Shown: positions 51,221-60,609, counted from the first letter of the stretch. The stretch is DNA of 64,000 nucleotides from Bacteroidia bacterium (GCA_030426765.1 JAUHXV010000002.1:172345-236344); one strand, 5' to 3'. The notes: generated by a model not told the origin, from the sequence alone. Numbers and translations are program-made.

Positions 51221-52084
51221 TTATCGTGTGGCCATGCCGCTCGGATTGGTAGCCGTAGCATTGTTGTTCATACCCAACACGGTATGTACTTCCGCAGCCT
51301 GATCGATCATCCCCACAAGTGGTTTTAGTGTAAACGGTGCAGGACTATTGTCCGGAGATGGCTCAACCGAAAGCACCACCATGCCTCCGCGCAGGTCAGT
51401 AGGAAAAGTCAGTCCGGAAGGTGCATTGGCGAGAAAATCTTCACCCGGAAATGGAGGTCCTGCAGTCATGCCGCTGTACGGTGCCGACATATCTGCTCCT
51501 GAAGCGGAAAGAAATGTACCAGTGGAAACCGGCACACCGTCGATAACGGCCCAGCCTTCATAGGCCCATCCTGCCGGCAACGTTGGAATAGATAAGGTCG
51601 CACTCGGTCCTGAAGGATCAACAAACCAAACGCCGCTTTCTTCATCATCCATGTTGCCATCTGTCGGTGTCGCCAGAATATAACCTCCCGTAGCGGACTC
51701 AAAGTTTGTGCCCAGCGCAGCCGGATGACCAACGGAGAGGCTGGCTGATGATCCGGAAAAATCACCCGCGAGAATGTGAATGTCAGATGGGTTCGGATCA
51801 CTATCCGGATTAGGTTCAATCGTAAGGATAAACGCAGTAGCGTCATTGAGTGTTCCCTCTTCTATCGGAAACGAAGTTCGTGAAAGCATACCGTTTCCAT
51901 CCACGGAAAAAGTGCCTGTGGTGACAGGATTTCCATTGACCATAATCCAGCCCTCATATTGCGCAGCAGATCCAAGGTCTTCTAATCCACTGATATTTAA
52001 ATTCAGGCTTATCGGATCATCATCTTTGTCGCAACTTGTGAGGGTAAAAGCAAGTGCCAATAAAAATGCAAAGTGTAATTTCAT
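51221..52084 (-). CDS. lipoprotein with two anti-sigma-K-like beta domains
   Basis: 287 residues. The lipobox TSC gives Cys18. Two similar domains follow (about 30-135 and 155-275), each with an AAQYEGWIMVNGNPVTTGTF or AYEGWAVIDGVPVSTGTF segment and an ILTIEPNPDSDP or VLSVEPSPDNSP segment. That pattern resembles the RskA C-terminal domain of anti-sigma factors, here duplicated and outside the cytoplasm. The promoter (52133-52160) shares a long motif with the ECF sigma operon upstream, so it is probably a target of that sigma factor. Function is otherwise unknown. Confidence 0.78.
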   Translation of the reverse strand: MKLHFAFLLALAFTLTSCDKDDDPISLNLNISGLEDLGSAAQYEGWIMVNGNPVTTGTFSVDGNGMLSRTSFPIEEGTLNDATAFILTIEPNPDSDPNPSDIHILAGDFSGSSASLSVGHPAALGTNFESATGGYILATPTDGNMDDEESGVWFVDPSGPSATLSIPTLPAGWAYEGWAVIDGVPVSTGTFLSASGADMSAPYSGMTAGPPFPGEDFLANAPSGLTFPTDLRGGMVVLSVEPSPDNSPAPFTLKPLVGMIDQAAEVHTVLGMNNNATATNPSGMATR

Positions 52085-52132
52085 AGTCAGGTGTTTTAAG
52101 TGAATAATTCTTTTTTAATCTTCACTTGTATT

Positions 52133-52160
52133 ATACCTGACGATGTGAAAGGGTTGCCTT
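52133..52160 (-). promoter_or_regulatory. ECF-type promoter motif, lipoprotein gene
   Basis: On the minus strand: AAGGCAACCCTTTCACATCG then TCAGGTAT. The first ~18 bases match the motif upstream of the sigma factor gene (54369-54396) with a one-base indel. It lies about 50 bases before the lipoprotein start codon. Confidence 0.65.
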
Positions 52161-52257
52161 GAAAAATATTTTAATTCAATTTTTTACTTTTCTTACCAAC
52201 AAGAAGACTGATTGAATTGACAAAAAATCCAGCAACAAACATGATTGTATTCGATCA

Positions 52258-53790
52258 TTAAAATTGTTGAATGAATCCCGCAGAAATACCCATAGCATGA
52301 ATAAATGTTTTCGATCCATTTGTTTCAGTGCCACGTCTTAAACTGGTCAGCCCGCTGCGATAAAGCGCTTCAAGGGTAAAGGAAGTTCGATCATTGATTT
52401 GATATCCTATGTCGAGTTTTCCAATGGCATGACTGTACCATCTTTGCGAGTCAGTAAGTTTTTCAGGCGTTACAGTCTGACTGCTTTGCAGCTGGCCATC
52501 ATGATAACAAGACACTTCAAAATCATTGTTGAGACCGGCCAGATAGGCCACGCCCAATCCGGCACCTGCGGAAAGTGAAAAGCGGTGTATCGATAGAATC
52601 TTATAGCTCAGACTTGCATCCAGATGCACTACATGCAGTTTTTGTTGCATAGAGGTAACCTCACTGATGATATCGTTAGCCTCCATGTCATCGCTGACTC
52701 TGAATCCAAGCATGGTATTGTAGTCACCAAGTGGATTGATGATGTCAATGGATGATTGATAGAACTCTTTACCATCAGGCATCATGACGACCTTGTCTTC
52801 ATCAAAAAGGAAGTCATCTTCCAGTGTGCTTCTGTTTTGATACAATTGATATCCAATTCCTCCTTCCAGAGTAAACTTTCCGGACAATGGTTTTTGTACA
52901 AACGCATAGAGTCCGATTCCCGGCTGATGATTATCATATTCATAAAGATCTTTGCCGGGATTCTCAGGAAGATTAGTCATAGTGAGCCAGGATTGGTTTA
53001 CGCCGGCGAGCACACCAAAGCTCCAGGGCTTTGGTGCCTTTTTGGATTCAGGTGGTGCAGGTTCAGGATTGCCATGGATGAGGACAGGTCCGGGTCTGCC
53101 GATAATAAATGTATCAACAGGAAGTGCCGGAAGATAATCTGTGTTCCATTCAATTAATTCACCTCTTAAGGTCAGGTCTGAACCATCTTCTCTCGAGTAT
53201 CCTTGTAGGGATGCATCTTTGGTCTCAATCAAATTTGTATCTGAGGAAATTTCCCAGGCAGCAGTTTGATTTTGATTCAATTTGTCAAACGTTGTTGAAG
53301 AAGATTCCGTACCCTGAACTGTTTTTGCCTGAGTTCCAGATGCTGATTCGGATGGATTTGAGCTTTCATTGTGGTAGGTGTTTTCACCTGATGCACGACC
53401 GTTGGGTAAGCTTGCATCATGATCAGCCTGATTCGTATTGTTATCATTTAGTTCAGGTATGATCGTCTCTGCATTTGAAGCGTTTGCTGATGTTAGATCA
53501 TCGGGATGTTCTGAAGTATCCGGAGTAGAGATAGATTCTTCCAGGGCCGAAATTTTGTGTTCGAGCTGATCGATCTGTGTTTTGTGCATCAGTTCCCGAC
53601 CTGCGAAGAGCACAAGGAAAAAGAGTGGCAGGATCCACAGGATGCGGCGATCTCTTTTTTTCTTTTTCGGCAATGCCTTTTGGGCATTTTCAAAGACGTG
53701 ATCTCCGGGAACATTCCAGGAAGCATCTTCACTGGCATCATTCAGTTGATCCCGCAGAAAATCATCTAGTTTGTTATGCTTATCATTCAT
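52258..53790 (-). CDS. anti-sigma-like protein fused to an outer-membrane-type barrel
   Basis: 510 residues with three parts. Residues 1-50 are charged and resemble the cytoplasmic anti-sigma segment that follows ECF sigma genes in Bacteroidota (LDDFLRDQLNDASEDASWNV). A single transmembrane helix at about 50-66 (ILWILPLFFLVLFAG) is followed by a coiled coil and a low-complexity Ser/Asn/Glu region to about 230. From about 255 to the end there are strands typical of a beta-barrel (WSFGVLAGVNQSWLTM, GKFTLEGGIGYQLYQ, FSLSAGAGLGVAYLAG) ending in FIQQF. It starts 10 bases after the sigma gene and is probably its anti-sigma partner. Confidence 0.75.
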   Translation of the reverse strand: MNDKHNKLDDFLRDQLNDASEDASWNVPGDHVFENAQKALPKKKKRDRRILWILPLFFLVLFAGRELMHKTQIDQLEHKISALEESISTPDTSEHPDDLTSANASNAETIIPELNDNNTNQADHDASLPNGRASGENTYHNESSNPSESASGTQAKTVQGTESSSTTFDKLNQNQTAAWEISSDTNLIETKDASLQGYSREDGSDLTLRGELIEWNTDYLPALPVDTFIIGRPGPVLIHGNPEPAPPESKKAPKPWSFGVLAGVNQSWLTMTNLPENPGKDLYEYDNHQPGIGLYAFVQKPLSGKFTLEGGIGYQLYQNRSTLEDDFLFDEDKVVMMPDGKEFYQSSIDIINPLGDYNTMLGFRVSDDMEANDIISEVTSMQQKLHVVHLDASLSYKILSIHRFSLSAGAGLGVAYLAGLNNDFEVSCYHDGQLQSSQTVTPEKLTDSQRWYSHAIGKLDIGYQINDRTSFTLEALYRSGLTSLRRGTETNGSKTFIHAMGISAGFIQQF

Positions 53791-53800
53791 AATGTTCCTT

Positions 53801-54343
53801 TTATATCATGACTTCCAGCGTCTGCTGAAGCATTTTTCTGGCTTTTGATAATTGTGATTTAGAGGTGCCTTCAGAGATGTTCAGCTCCCGGGCTATTTCT
53901 TTATGCGTAAATCCATCGAAGACGTACATGTTAAAGATCATTCGATACCCTGTGGGTAAGTTCTGAATTATTTTCATGATTTCCTGACGAGAGATTTTGT
54001 CCAATGCATTTTCCTGGCGATCATAAACAGGAAAGTCGTTGTCTATTTCGTTTACATGTAACTGATACTGGTTCTTTCTGATCAACTGAAGACAATCATT
54101 TGCGATGATCCGTGAAGTCCAGGCACCGAATTCACCGATGCGCTCATCAAACTGATCGATTTTCGTAAAAATATGCACCAACCCATTTTGTAATGCATCC
54201 TCCGCATCCGCTCGATTGGGCAGATACCGAAGACATATCATAAACCACTTGCTACGATACAGATCATAGAGATACCGCTGTGCTGCAGCATCACCCTTTC
54301 TGGCGTGAGCAATGGCATCCTGTTCATTAATAATTTCGCGCAT
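53801..54343 (-). CDS. ECF RNA polymerase sigma factor
   Basis: 180 residues. Region 2 (about 20-85) contains KWFMICLRYLPNRADAEDAL and the promoter-melting IFTKIDQFDERIGEFGAW; region 4 (about 125-175) contains LPTGYRMIFNMYVFDGFTHK and the HTH EIARELNISEGTSKSQLSKA. This is the typical extracytoplasmic-function class. A palindromic-flanked motif (54369-54396) lies just upstream, consistent with autoregulation, and the barrel/anti-sigma gene follows after 10 bases. It should direct transcription of its own operon and the lipoprotein gene at 51221. Confidence 0.92.
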   Translation of the reverse strand: MREIINEQDAIAHARKGDAAAQRYLYDLYRSKWFMICLRYLPNRADAEDALQNGLVHIFTKIDQFDERIGEFGAWTSRIIANDCLQLIRKNQYQLHVNEIDNDFPVYDRQENALDKISRQEIMKIIQNLPTGYRMIFNMYVFDGFTHKEIARELNISEGTSKSQLSKARKMLQQTLEVMI

Positions 54344-54693
54344 AGGGCTGGCTAATCATTATATATATCCAGGCGATGTCCAAAGGGTTGCCTGGAAGCC
54401 TCCATTTTATTCCAGGATCGATAGGATCGCATTTGATGAGATCCTCAAATCGCGTCTTGAAATATATTATAAAGCTTTGTTAATCAACAAGATATTGAAA
54501 AATAGCGGAGAATTGATCATCGGATACCTCGAAAAGAATGAAATTTCAATGATAAAACACTTGAGAGTCAACTATCTGACAATCAATGAGTCATCATAAT
54601 TCAATCCACTCAGGATCACTTTTGCTTTATTGTGCGAGCAAACGCTGCTGATCTTTCTTACGAAACCTATCTTTGAAGGCATTCACACAGCGG
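54344..54693. other. 350-base divergent gap between sigma factor and galE
   Basis: The left edge holds the ECF-type motif. The rest is A/T-rich; a 95-codon + strand frame (54312-54599) overlaps the sigma gene start and has no family resemblance. No 7/8-base repeats are present. Confidence 0.4.
54369..54396 (-). promoter_or_regulatory. ECF-type promoter motif, sigma factor operon
   Basis: On the minus strand: TCCAGGCAACCCTTTGGACA then TCGCCTGG; its core matches the motif at 52133-52160. The ends CCAGGC/GCCTGG also form an inverted repeat. It lies 26-53 bases before the sigma start codon, followed by ATATATAT. Confidence 0.65.
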
Positions 54694-55725
54694 ATGATGG
54701 CAAACAAATCAAAGATATTAGTAACCGGAGGTTGTGGGTATATTGGTAGTCACACGATTGTCGAACTCCTTCAATCCGACTACGAAGTGGTCTCCCTGGA
54801 CAATGGACTGAACAGTTCACCGGACGTTCTGGATGGAATCGAAGCCATTACCGGTGTGCGGGTCGTCAACGTAGATGTTGACCTGAGCCAAACAGAAGCA
54901 GCCCTAGAGGCCCTTCGCGCGCATGGACCTTTTACGGGTATTATTCACTTTGCGGCACTTAAAAGTGTAGGTGATTCCGTACATCAACCACTTAGATATT
55001 TTCAAAATAATATTGGAGCGACACTGACCACAATGGCATTGATGGAAGCGATGGATATTCCGTATTTGATATTTTCTTCATCCTGCACGGTGTATGGCCG
55101 CCCGGAGAAACTGCCCGTGACCGAAGAGTCGCCTATTCGTCCGGCCGAAAGCCCGTATGGCGCCACTAAGCAGACGGGAGAGATTCTGTACGATCAGTTT
55201 TTTAATACGCAACCGGGTCGAAACGGCATTTCCCTGCGTTATTTCAATCCTGCCGGAGCGCATCCTTCGGCCCTGATCGGAGAGGCTTCGACCAATCAGG
55301 CGACGAACCTCGTGCCTGTGATTACCGAGACAGCGATTGGTTTGCGAAGCGAATTAGCTGTTTTTGGAAATGATTATCCGACGCGTGACGGGAGCTGCAT
55401 ACGGGATTATATCCATGTCACTGATCTGGCCAAAGCTCATGTGCTGGCGATGGATCATCTGGTGCAACATAAAAATCAAAAACCTTATGAGGTATTCAAT
55501 TTAGGAATTGGAGAAGGCGTTACAGTGCTGGAAGCTATCGCCGCATTTGAGAAGTCAACTGGAGAAAACGTCAACTTTACCATTTCTGCTCGTCGCCCAG
55601 GTGACATCGATGCGATTTATGCCAATAACAAAAAGATAACGGAACAATTGGGCTGGAAGCCCACAGAAGATATTCAATCCATCATGCGATCAGCCTGGGC
55701 CTGGGAACAAGTCAGAAGAAAATGA
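54694..55725 (+). CDS. galE: UDP-glucose 4-epimerase
   Basis: 343 residues from the ATG at 54694 (a second ATG at 54697 is equally good; an upstream TTG is less likely). The NAD-binding motif GGCGYIG is at about 13-19, and the short-chain dehydrogenase pair Tyr-x-x-x-Lys occurs in SPYGATKQTGE with the Ser of SSSCTVYG before it. VTDLAKAH and VFNLGIGEGVTVLEAI complete the GalE pattern. It interconverts UDP-glucose and UDP-galactose for glycan synthesis in the cytosol. It is transcribed away from the sigma factor. Confidence 0.93.
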   Translation: MMANKSKILVTGGCGYIGSHTIVELLQSDYEVVSLDNGLNSSPDVLDGIEAITGVRVVNVDVDLSQTEAALEALRAHGPFTGIIHFAALKSVGDSVHQPLRYFQNNIGATLTTMALMEAMDIPYLIFSSSCTVYGRPEKLPVTEESPIRPAESPYGATKQTGEILYDQFFNTQPGRNGISLRYFNPAGAHPSALIGEASTNQATNLVPVITETAIGLRSELAVFGNDYPTRDGSCIRDYIHVTDLAKAHVLAMDHLVQHKNQKPYEVFNLGIGEGVTVLEAIAAFEKSTGENVNFTISARRPGDIDAIYANNKKITEQLGWKPTEDIQSIMRSAWAWEQVRRK

Positions 55726-55749
55726 TCCGCCTCATATGTGTAGTTGCCT

Positions 55750-56139
55750 ATGAAAATATTTAATCTCATTCTCGCCCTTATCTTTTTGTTGTTTGCTGCT
55801 GTGCAGTTAAACGACGCTCAGGATGATGTCGTCTTCTGGGTATGCGTGTATGGTGGCGTAGGGATCATTTCTTTGTTTGGCGCTTTTGAAAAATATCATG
55901 TCCTGACAATCGTCCTTGGATTGGCCGTGGTGGTGTTTGAATTATTTCGAAAATTCCCCACGTTTGCCAAATGGATCGGAGATGGTATGCCCAGTATCGT
56001 GGAGGAAATGCAGGCATCGACGCCTCACGTCGAGTTAGTACGAGAATACCTGGGACTGGGTATTTGTTTTGTCGTTCTTGTATATCACTATATCCGTTTT
56101 TACAAGATGCGTAAAAGTGAACCTGCCTTTGAAGAGTAG
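55750..56139 (+). CDS. TMEM220-like membrane protein
   Basis: 129 residues from the ATG at 55750 (a TTG two codons earlier is less likely). Four hydrophobic helices: about 3-22, 28-46, 50-66 and 103-120. The N-terminal FLLFAAVQLNDAQDD pattern fits the TMEM220 family of small membrane proteins of unknown function. The gene follows galE by 24 bases and may be co-transcribed. Confidence 0.8.
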   Translation: MKIFNLILALIFLLFAAVQLNDAQDDVVFWVCVYGGVGIISLFGAFEKYHVLTIVLGLAVVVFELFRKFPTFAKWIGDGMPSIVEEMQASTPHVELVREYLGLGICFVVLVYHYIRFYKMRKSEPAFEE

Positions 56140-56277
56140 CGATTTCAAATAGAATTTTTGATATCTGCGGCTTGACTTTATTCACAGGAGACCGTAGTTT
56201 TATTTGAATGAAAATCACCCCAGCCACTCCTTACAATTATTATCACTACACGAAGAAGTGAAGGATGAAAGCATTGG

Positions 56278-56778
56278 CTACGAACTCACCACACCCTTCA
56301 ACGCTTCATTTTTATTGCGCAGATCCAGGCCTCCTTCCAGTACGGACTTCAGGTTAGCCAGATAAAAAGTCCAGCCGGTTTGGCAGCCGACGTGGAACTG
56401 AGCGCGGCTTTTATCATCGACGGGTATATCCGTTTGCATGATTTCCACGACACATATTTCTCCATCGGGGATGATCGTCACCGCACAAACACCCGCTTTG
56501 CCAAAAGTGAATTTCAGATAATCCCGTCCATTGCATTCGAGGATTGTTCCTTTCTCTTCTGCTTCATCGCCCCATCCATGCCAACGCCAGGTGTATGTGT
56601 CTCCTTTCTTAATCTCTTCATCACGCCCCCTCGGTTTGCCCTCATCAGAGATGAATGGGGAGTAGCGAACAAACCAGTTTTCCAGATCGTGCTGCCGAGT
56701 CCAGGCTTGATAAAGAGCTTCTACGTTTTGTTTAACAGGTATGCGAACGGTGAATTGATCCCAGCGATAGTCAGCCAT
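56278..56778 (-). CDS. SRPBCC (AHSA1-like) domain protein
   Basis: 166 residues. The fold is recognised by FTVRIPVKQNVEALYQAWTR, the loop WRWHGWGDEAEEKGTILEC and the final helix TGWTFYLANLKSVLEGGLDLR. AHSA1-like SRPBCC proteins bind hydrophobic ligands; the ligand is unknown. It follows the VOC gene by 29 bases on the same strand, a frequent pairing. Confidence 0.85.
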   Translation of the reverse strand: MADYRWDQFTVRIPVKQNVEALYQAWTRQHDLENWFVRYSPFISDEGKPRGRDEEIKKGDTYTWRWHGWGDEAEEKGTILECNGRDYLKFTFGKAGVCAVTIIPDGEICVVEIMQTDIPVDDKSRAQFHVGCQTGWTFYLANLKSVLEGGLDLRNKNEALKGVVSS

Positions 56779-56807
56779 GTGATGTGGATTTGAAAAATGA
56801 AAGTTGT

Positions 56808-57188
56808 CTAAGGTTCACAATGCAGCGCCATGCGATTTCCCTCAGTGTCATGGAACACTGCCATATACCCATGCTCCGGTGATATCTGGGTTTTTGGCAC
56901 GACAATTTTGCCTCCTGCCCCTTCAATACGATCCAGAATATCCTGAAGATCCGGATTGCCATTGAGATAGATCATCGGCCCATCCGTAGCAGATGGATTG
57001 TAGAAATCCTTGGCATATACCAGCGCTCCGCCAATGCCTGTCATCGGATCATCAATAGGAAATAAGCGCATCTTCAGATTCGGCGTATCCATAGGGAAAA
57101 GCGAAACCTGAAAGATGGTTTCATAAAATTGGGTGGCCCGTTCTAAATCAGCAGTGGGAATTTCAAACCAGGAAACAGCGTTTTTCAT
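56808..57188 (-). CDS. VOC family protein (glyoxalase fold)
   Basis: 126 residues from the ATG at 57186-57188; an upstream start would add 31 residues outside the fold. The VOC repeat is clear in MKNAVSWFEIPTADLERATQ, GGALVYAKDF and the C-terminal SPEHGYMAVFHDTEGNRMAL. It resembles the short, single-domain lactoylglutathione-lyase-like proteins; the presence of few metal ligands makes an enzymatic role uncertain. It heads a two-gene unit with the SRPBCC gene. Confidence 0.85.
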   Translation of the reverse strand: MKNAVSWFEIPTADLERATQFYETIFQVSLFPMDTPNLKMRLFPIDDPMTGIGGALVYAKDFYNPSATDGPMIYLNGNPDLQDILDRIEGAGGKIVVPKTQISPEHGYMAVFHDTEGNRMALHCEP

Positions 57189-57362
57189 GTTGTTTATATA
57201 TGTATGCACGTAAAAAACAACGCTTTGGAGGTAACAGGATGATTTAATACGTTCCTGGAATTCGAAGCGTCTTCCCTTCAAATATACTGATTGAGGTCTC
57301 TTTGAATACCTTCTAAATCCATGATTTGCAAGATTTTAACAAATCAATTCGATTTGATTCTA

Positions 57363-57370
57363 TATTTTTG
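57363..57370 (+). promoter_or_regulatory. TATTTTTG -7 promoter box of the metallopeptidase gene
   Basis: TATTTTTG matches TAnnTTTG about 96 bases before the start codon. No good -33 TTG is present. Confidence 0.3.
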
Positions 57371-57465
57371 CTCCTCTCACCCAAACATCCAAATTTTTAT
57401 ACCCGGGAATGAACTGAACTATTTCACCTTCCCTGAAGGAACTGTTTTTGTTCAAAAAGAACTGC

Positions 57466-60400
57466 ATGAGAAAAATAATCATTCTATTGTCAGGCGTATG
57501 CCTTACTATTTCCATGGCCTTTGGGCAAAAGCCTGTGGCACAAAAAGCTATGGCCCTGCATGAAGGAAGGCAAGCCGAATCCTATACGCTGTTTTCCACT
57601 CCCAGAAACACTGGCGAAATCTTAAGAGAATATGTCGAGAATGCAATGAGCCTCACCTTGCAACCGGACATGTTGGCAGCAATACAGGAATCACGACAAG
57701 GCATCCTGAAGCTACACTTGCCTGCTCCTATTGACAGGCAACTCGATCTGTATGAAGCTGAAGTGTTTAGTGCTGACGCCATGCTTTCAACTTCGGATGG
57801 GCACATGTTTGCTCCAAATCCCAAAAACCGGTATTTCAGGGGGATGGTCCACGGAAAGCCAAACTCTCTTGCTGTCGTCAGCGTATTTGAAGATAAGATT
57901 CACATTTTGTTTGCCGATGATGAGGGCAACAAACGCATACAACAAACAGAAGGATACCAGTATATCTATTTCGCGGATAAGGATATTCAGATTCCAAAAC
58001 AAATGGAATGCTTTACAGATCAGATAGATCATCCCGATATTTCTGATCACGGAAAAGGGGCGGCAGGTCGTATGACAGGAAACTGTGTTGAGGTATATGT
58101 GGAAGCGGATCATGAGTGTTACCTGGATAATGATTCCAGTTTGCCAGAGACAGAAGAATGGTTAGGCCAGCTTTGGAATGAAGTCATCACGTTATATGAC
58201 AATGAAGATATCCCGGTGGCAGTATCCGATGCGCTTATCTATACGGAACCCGATCCATTCGTCAATCTGAATTCTACCAGTGCTGTCCTCTCAGCTTTTC
58301 GACAGCACATTGATACACTGGATTACAATGGTCGTCTTGCCCACTTTCTGAGTACGCGCTCACTTGGGGGAGGTATTGCTTATGTCAATGTCCTTTGTTC
58401 CAATTCCCATCAGGTAGCGGTCAGTGCCAGTCTGAGTACCAATATTGTTCCTTTTCCTACCTACTCCTGGACGGTAGAAGTAGTCACGCATGAAATGGGC
58501 CACAACATGGGTTCTCGCCATACACATGGGTGCTACTGGAATGGCAACAGCACACAGATCGATGATTGCGGGAATGTTTGGGCGGCAAACAACAACAATA
58601 CACCGGAAGGAAATGCCTGTTTTGATGAGGACAACCCTATCCTTCCGGAGAGTGGTACGATAATGAGTTATTGTCACCTGGTCAGCGGCGTAGGCATTGA
58701 TTTCAACAATGGCTTTGGCCCTTTACCCGGAGACCTGATTCGTGACAAGTACGAAAATGCACCTTGTAATACAGGAACTTGCTCTCCACCTTTGTGTACT
58801 AATCTAAACGACCCTGTCGATGGGCAGACGGGCGTAGATATCAATCAGGTATTGCATTGGGATAGTGCAGATGGGGCGGATGGGTACAAACTAACGATTG
58901 GGACTACACCCACTAATGCCAATATTCTGGATGATGAAGATCTGGGGCTGGTGACCTCCTATGATCCGGTAAACCCCTTTCCTTACGCATCAACGATTTA
59001 TGTAAAAATTGTTCCCTACAATAATGCGCAAGGGGATGCTGAAGGGTGTGTGAATGAATCCTTCACCACGGAAGATAATATAGCTCCCTCCTGTACGCAA
59101 TTGACTAATCCGTTGGACGGATCTACAGACGTACAGGCGGATGTAGTCCTGACATGGTCGCATTCAGAAGGCAGTCAGCTCGGATATAAAATATCTATAG
59201 GCACAACTCCCGGAGGTACGGATATTCTCAACCAGGAAGATGTAGGAAACACCAATGTGTATGACCATCCTGCATCGTACCCTCTGGGCACTACAATCCA
59301 TGTGACGATTACACCATACTGGTCCGGTGGTGATATCGAAGATTGTCCTTCTGAAAGTTTTACCACCATAGTTCCGGGTAACGGGGACTTTTGCAGCACG
59401 GCGATCAATCTTCCGTGTGATGCAGTGATGGAAGGAAGTACGATTGACGCGATGGAAGATGACGGTTTGCCTTTTTGTGGAGTCAATATTGAAGCTCCGG
59501 GGATCTGGTACACCTTTGTTGGTGATGGAAGCAATGCCATCATCGAAACCTGCATGGACGATAGCTATGATACACAGCTCAATGCGTATGAAGGTGTTTG
59601 TGGTGAGTTGCAGTGCATCACGGGAAATGATGATTTTTGCTATCGGCGCAGCACGGTTACCTTTCCTACGGAAGAAGGCACGACATACTATATATTGGTG
59701 CAGGGCTGGGGTGGTGAACAAGGAGATTATATCATCCACCGCACCTGCTACGACGGACCGTTTTATTGTTTGTCGTCAGGCAGAGATGCGTTCACGGAAT
59801 GGATAGGCGAGGTTTCGTTTGCCGGCGTGGACAATGAATCCGGATCCTCCTCGTACAGCGATTTTATGGCAGAGCCGATTGAGGTTTCCCGAGGCGCTAC
59901 ATATCCAATTGCCCTCGCACCGGATTTTGCGCAGGGAACTCGCAACCAGTATTTCAAAGTCTGGATAGATTATAACCACGATGGTGATTTTACAGATAGT
60001 GGTGAACAGGTATTTTCTGCAGGCCCTACGACTTCGATGGTTTCCGGAAATATTGACATTCCAATCACCGCGGCTAAGGGCGTCACCCGTATGCGCGTTT
60101 CAATGCGGTACGCTTCAACGCCGTCTTCTTCCTGTAGCTTGTTTGGCAACGGAGAAGTAGAAGACTACGCCCTGGATATTAAATGTAATCTGGTCACAAG
60201 CAATCAGGATAATGCCAACAACGGAACTTTACGCAATGTATCGGAATGCGTCGATGATGGAGAAGATGTCCTGTTCGATCCTTCCTTGAATGGGCAAACG
60301 CTTAAAGTGACTGCCGGACAAATTCAGGTAGAGGGCAACTGGAAGTGGATGGCCGAAGCCGGAAGTAATATTACGATTCAGGCGGAAGGGATCAACCGAG

Positions 60401-60606
60401 TTCTGAAGATCCAGGAAGGGAATTCGATAGAGATTCAAAACCTCAGTTTCATAGGAGGCTCAGCTGACAATGGTAATGCAATTGACAACCTGGGTGATCT
60501 TATCCTAAGAGACTGTAATCTGTATAAACCCGCAGGGTCTGAAACAAATGTATTGCGCAATCGAGGGACCGTAGAAATTTTCGGTCAGTGTGACTTACAC
60601 GAATAA
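57466..60606 (+). CDS. secreted reprolysin-like (M12B type) metallopeptidase, multidomain
   Basis: 1046 residues from the ATG at 57466; a TTG upstream lies before the signal peptide (MRKIIILLSGVCLTISMAFG). A propeptide-like region (about 25-200) is followed by the zinc protease domain with HEMGHNMGSRH (His342-Glu343-xx-His346-xx-Gly-xx-His), the adamalysin/reprolysin consensus, and a Met-turn in GTIMSYCH. Then come two FN3-like units with CTNLNDPVDG or CTQLTNPLDG starts, a pre-peptidase-like domain (about 635-760), a GEVED domain (WIDYNHDGDFTDSGEQVF) and a short beta-helix-like end. No T9SS sorting domain is visible, which is odd for such a layout. Confidence 0.85.
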   Translation: MRKIIILLSGVCLTISMAFGQKPVAQKAMALHEGRQAESYTLFSTPRNTGEILREYVENAMSLTLQPDMLAAIQESRQGILKLHLPAPIDRQLDLYEAEVFSADAMLSTSDGHMFAPNPKNRYFRGMVHGKPNSLAVVSVFEDKIHILFADDEGNKRIQQTEGYQYIYFADKDIQIPKQMECFTDQIDHPDISDHGKGAAGRMTGNCVEVYVEADHECYLDNDSSLPETEEWLGQLWNEVITLYDNEDIPVAVSDALIYTEPDPFVNLNSTSAVLSAFRQHIDTLDYNGRLAHFLSTRSLGGGIAYVNVLCSNSHQVAVSASLSTNIVPFPTYSWTVEVVTHEMGHNMGSRHTHGCYWNGNSTQIDDCGNVWAANNNNTPEGNACFDEDNPILPESGTIMSYCHLVSGVGIDFNNGFGPLPGDLIRDKYENAPCNTGTCSPPLCTNLNDPVDGQTGVDINQVLHWDSADGADGYKLTIGTTPTNANILDDEDLGLVTSYDPVNPFPYASTIYVKIVPYNNAQGDAEGCVNESFTTEDNIAPSCTQLTNPLDGSTDVQADVVLTWSHSEGSQLGYKISIGTTPGGTDILNQEDVGNTNVYDHPASYPLGTTIHVTITPYWSGGDIEDCPSESFTTIVPGNGDFCSTAINLPCDAVMEGSTIDAMEDDGLPFCGVNIEAPGIWYTFVGDGSNAIIETCMDDSYDTQLNAYEGVCGELQCITGNDDFCYRRSTVTFPTEEGTTYYILVQGWGGEQGDYIIHRTCYDGPFYCLSSGRDAFTEWIGEVSFAGVDNESGSSSYSDFMAEPIEVSRGATYPIALAPDFAQGTRNQYFKVWIDYNHDGDFTDSGEQVFSAGPTTSMVSGNIDIPITAAKGVTRMRVSMRYASTPSSSCSLFGNGEVEDYALDIKCNLVTSNQDNANNGTLRNVSECVDDGEDVLFDPSLNGQTLKVTAGQIQVEGNWKWMAEAGSNITIQAEGINRVLKIQEGNSIEIQNLSFIGGSADNGNAIDNLGDLILRDCNLYKPAGSETNVLRNRGTVEIFGQCDLHE

Positions 60607-60609
60607 GGA

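Noticed and set aside
54312..54599. 95-codon + strand frame upstream of galE
   Set aside because: It overlaps the sigma factor start and promoter motif on the other strand and resembles no protein.
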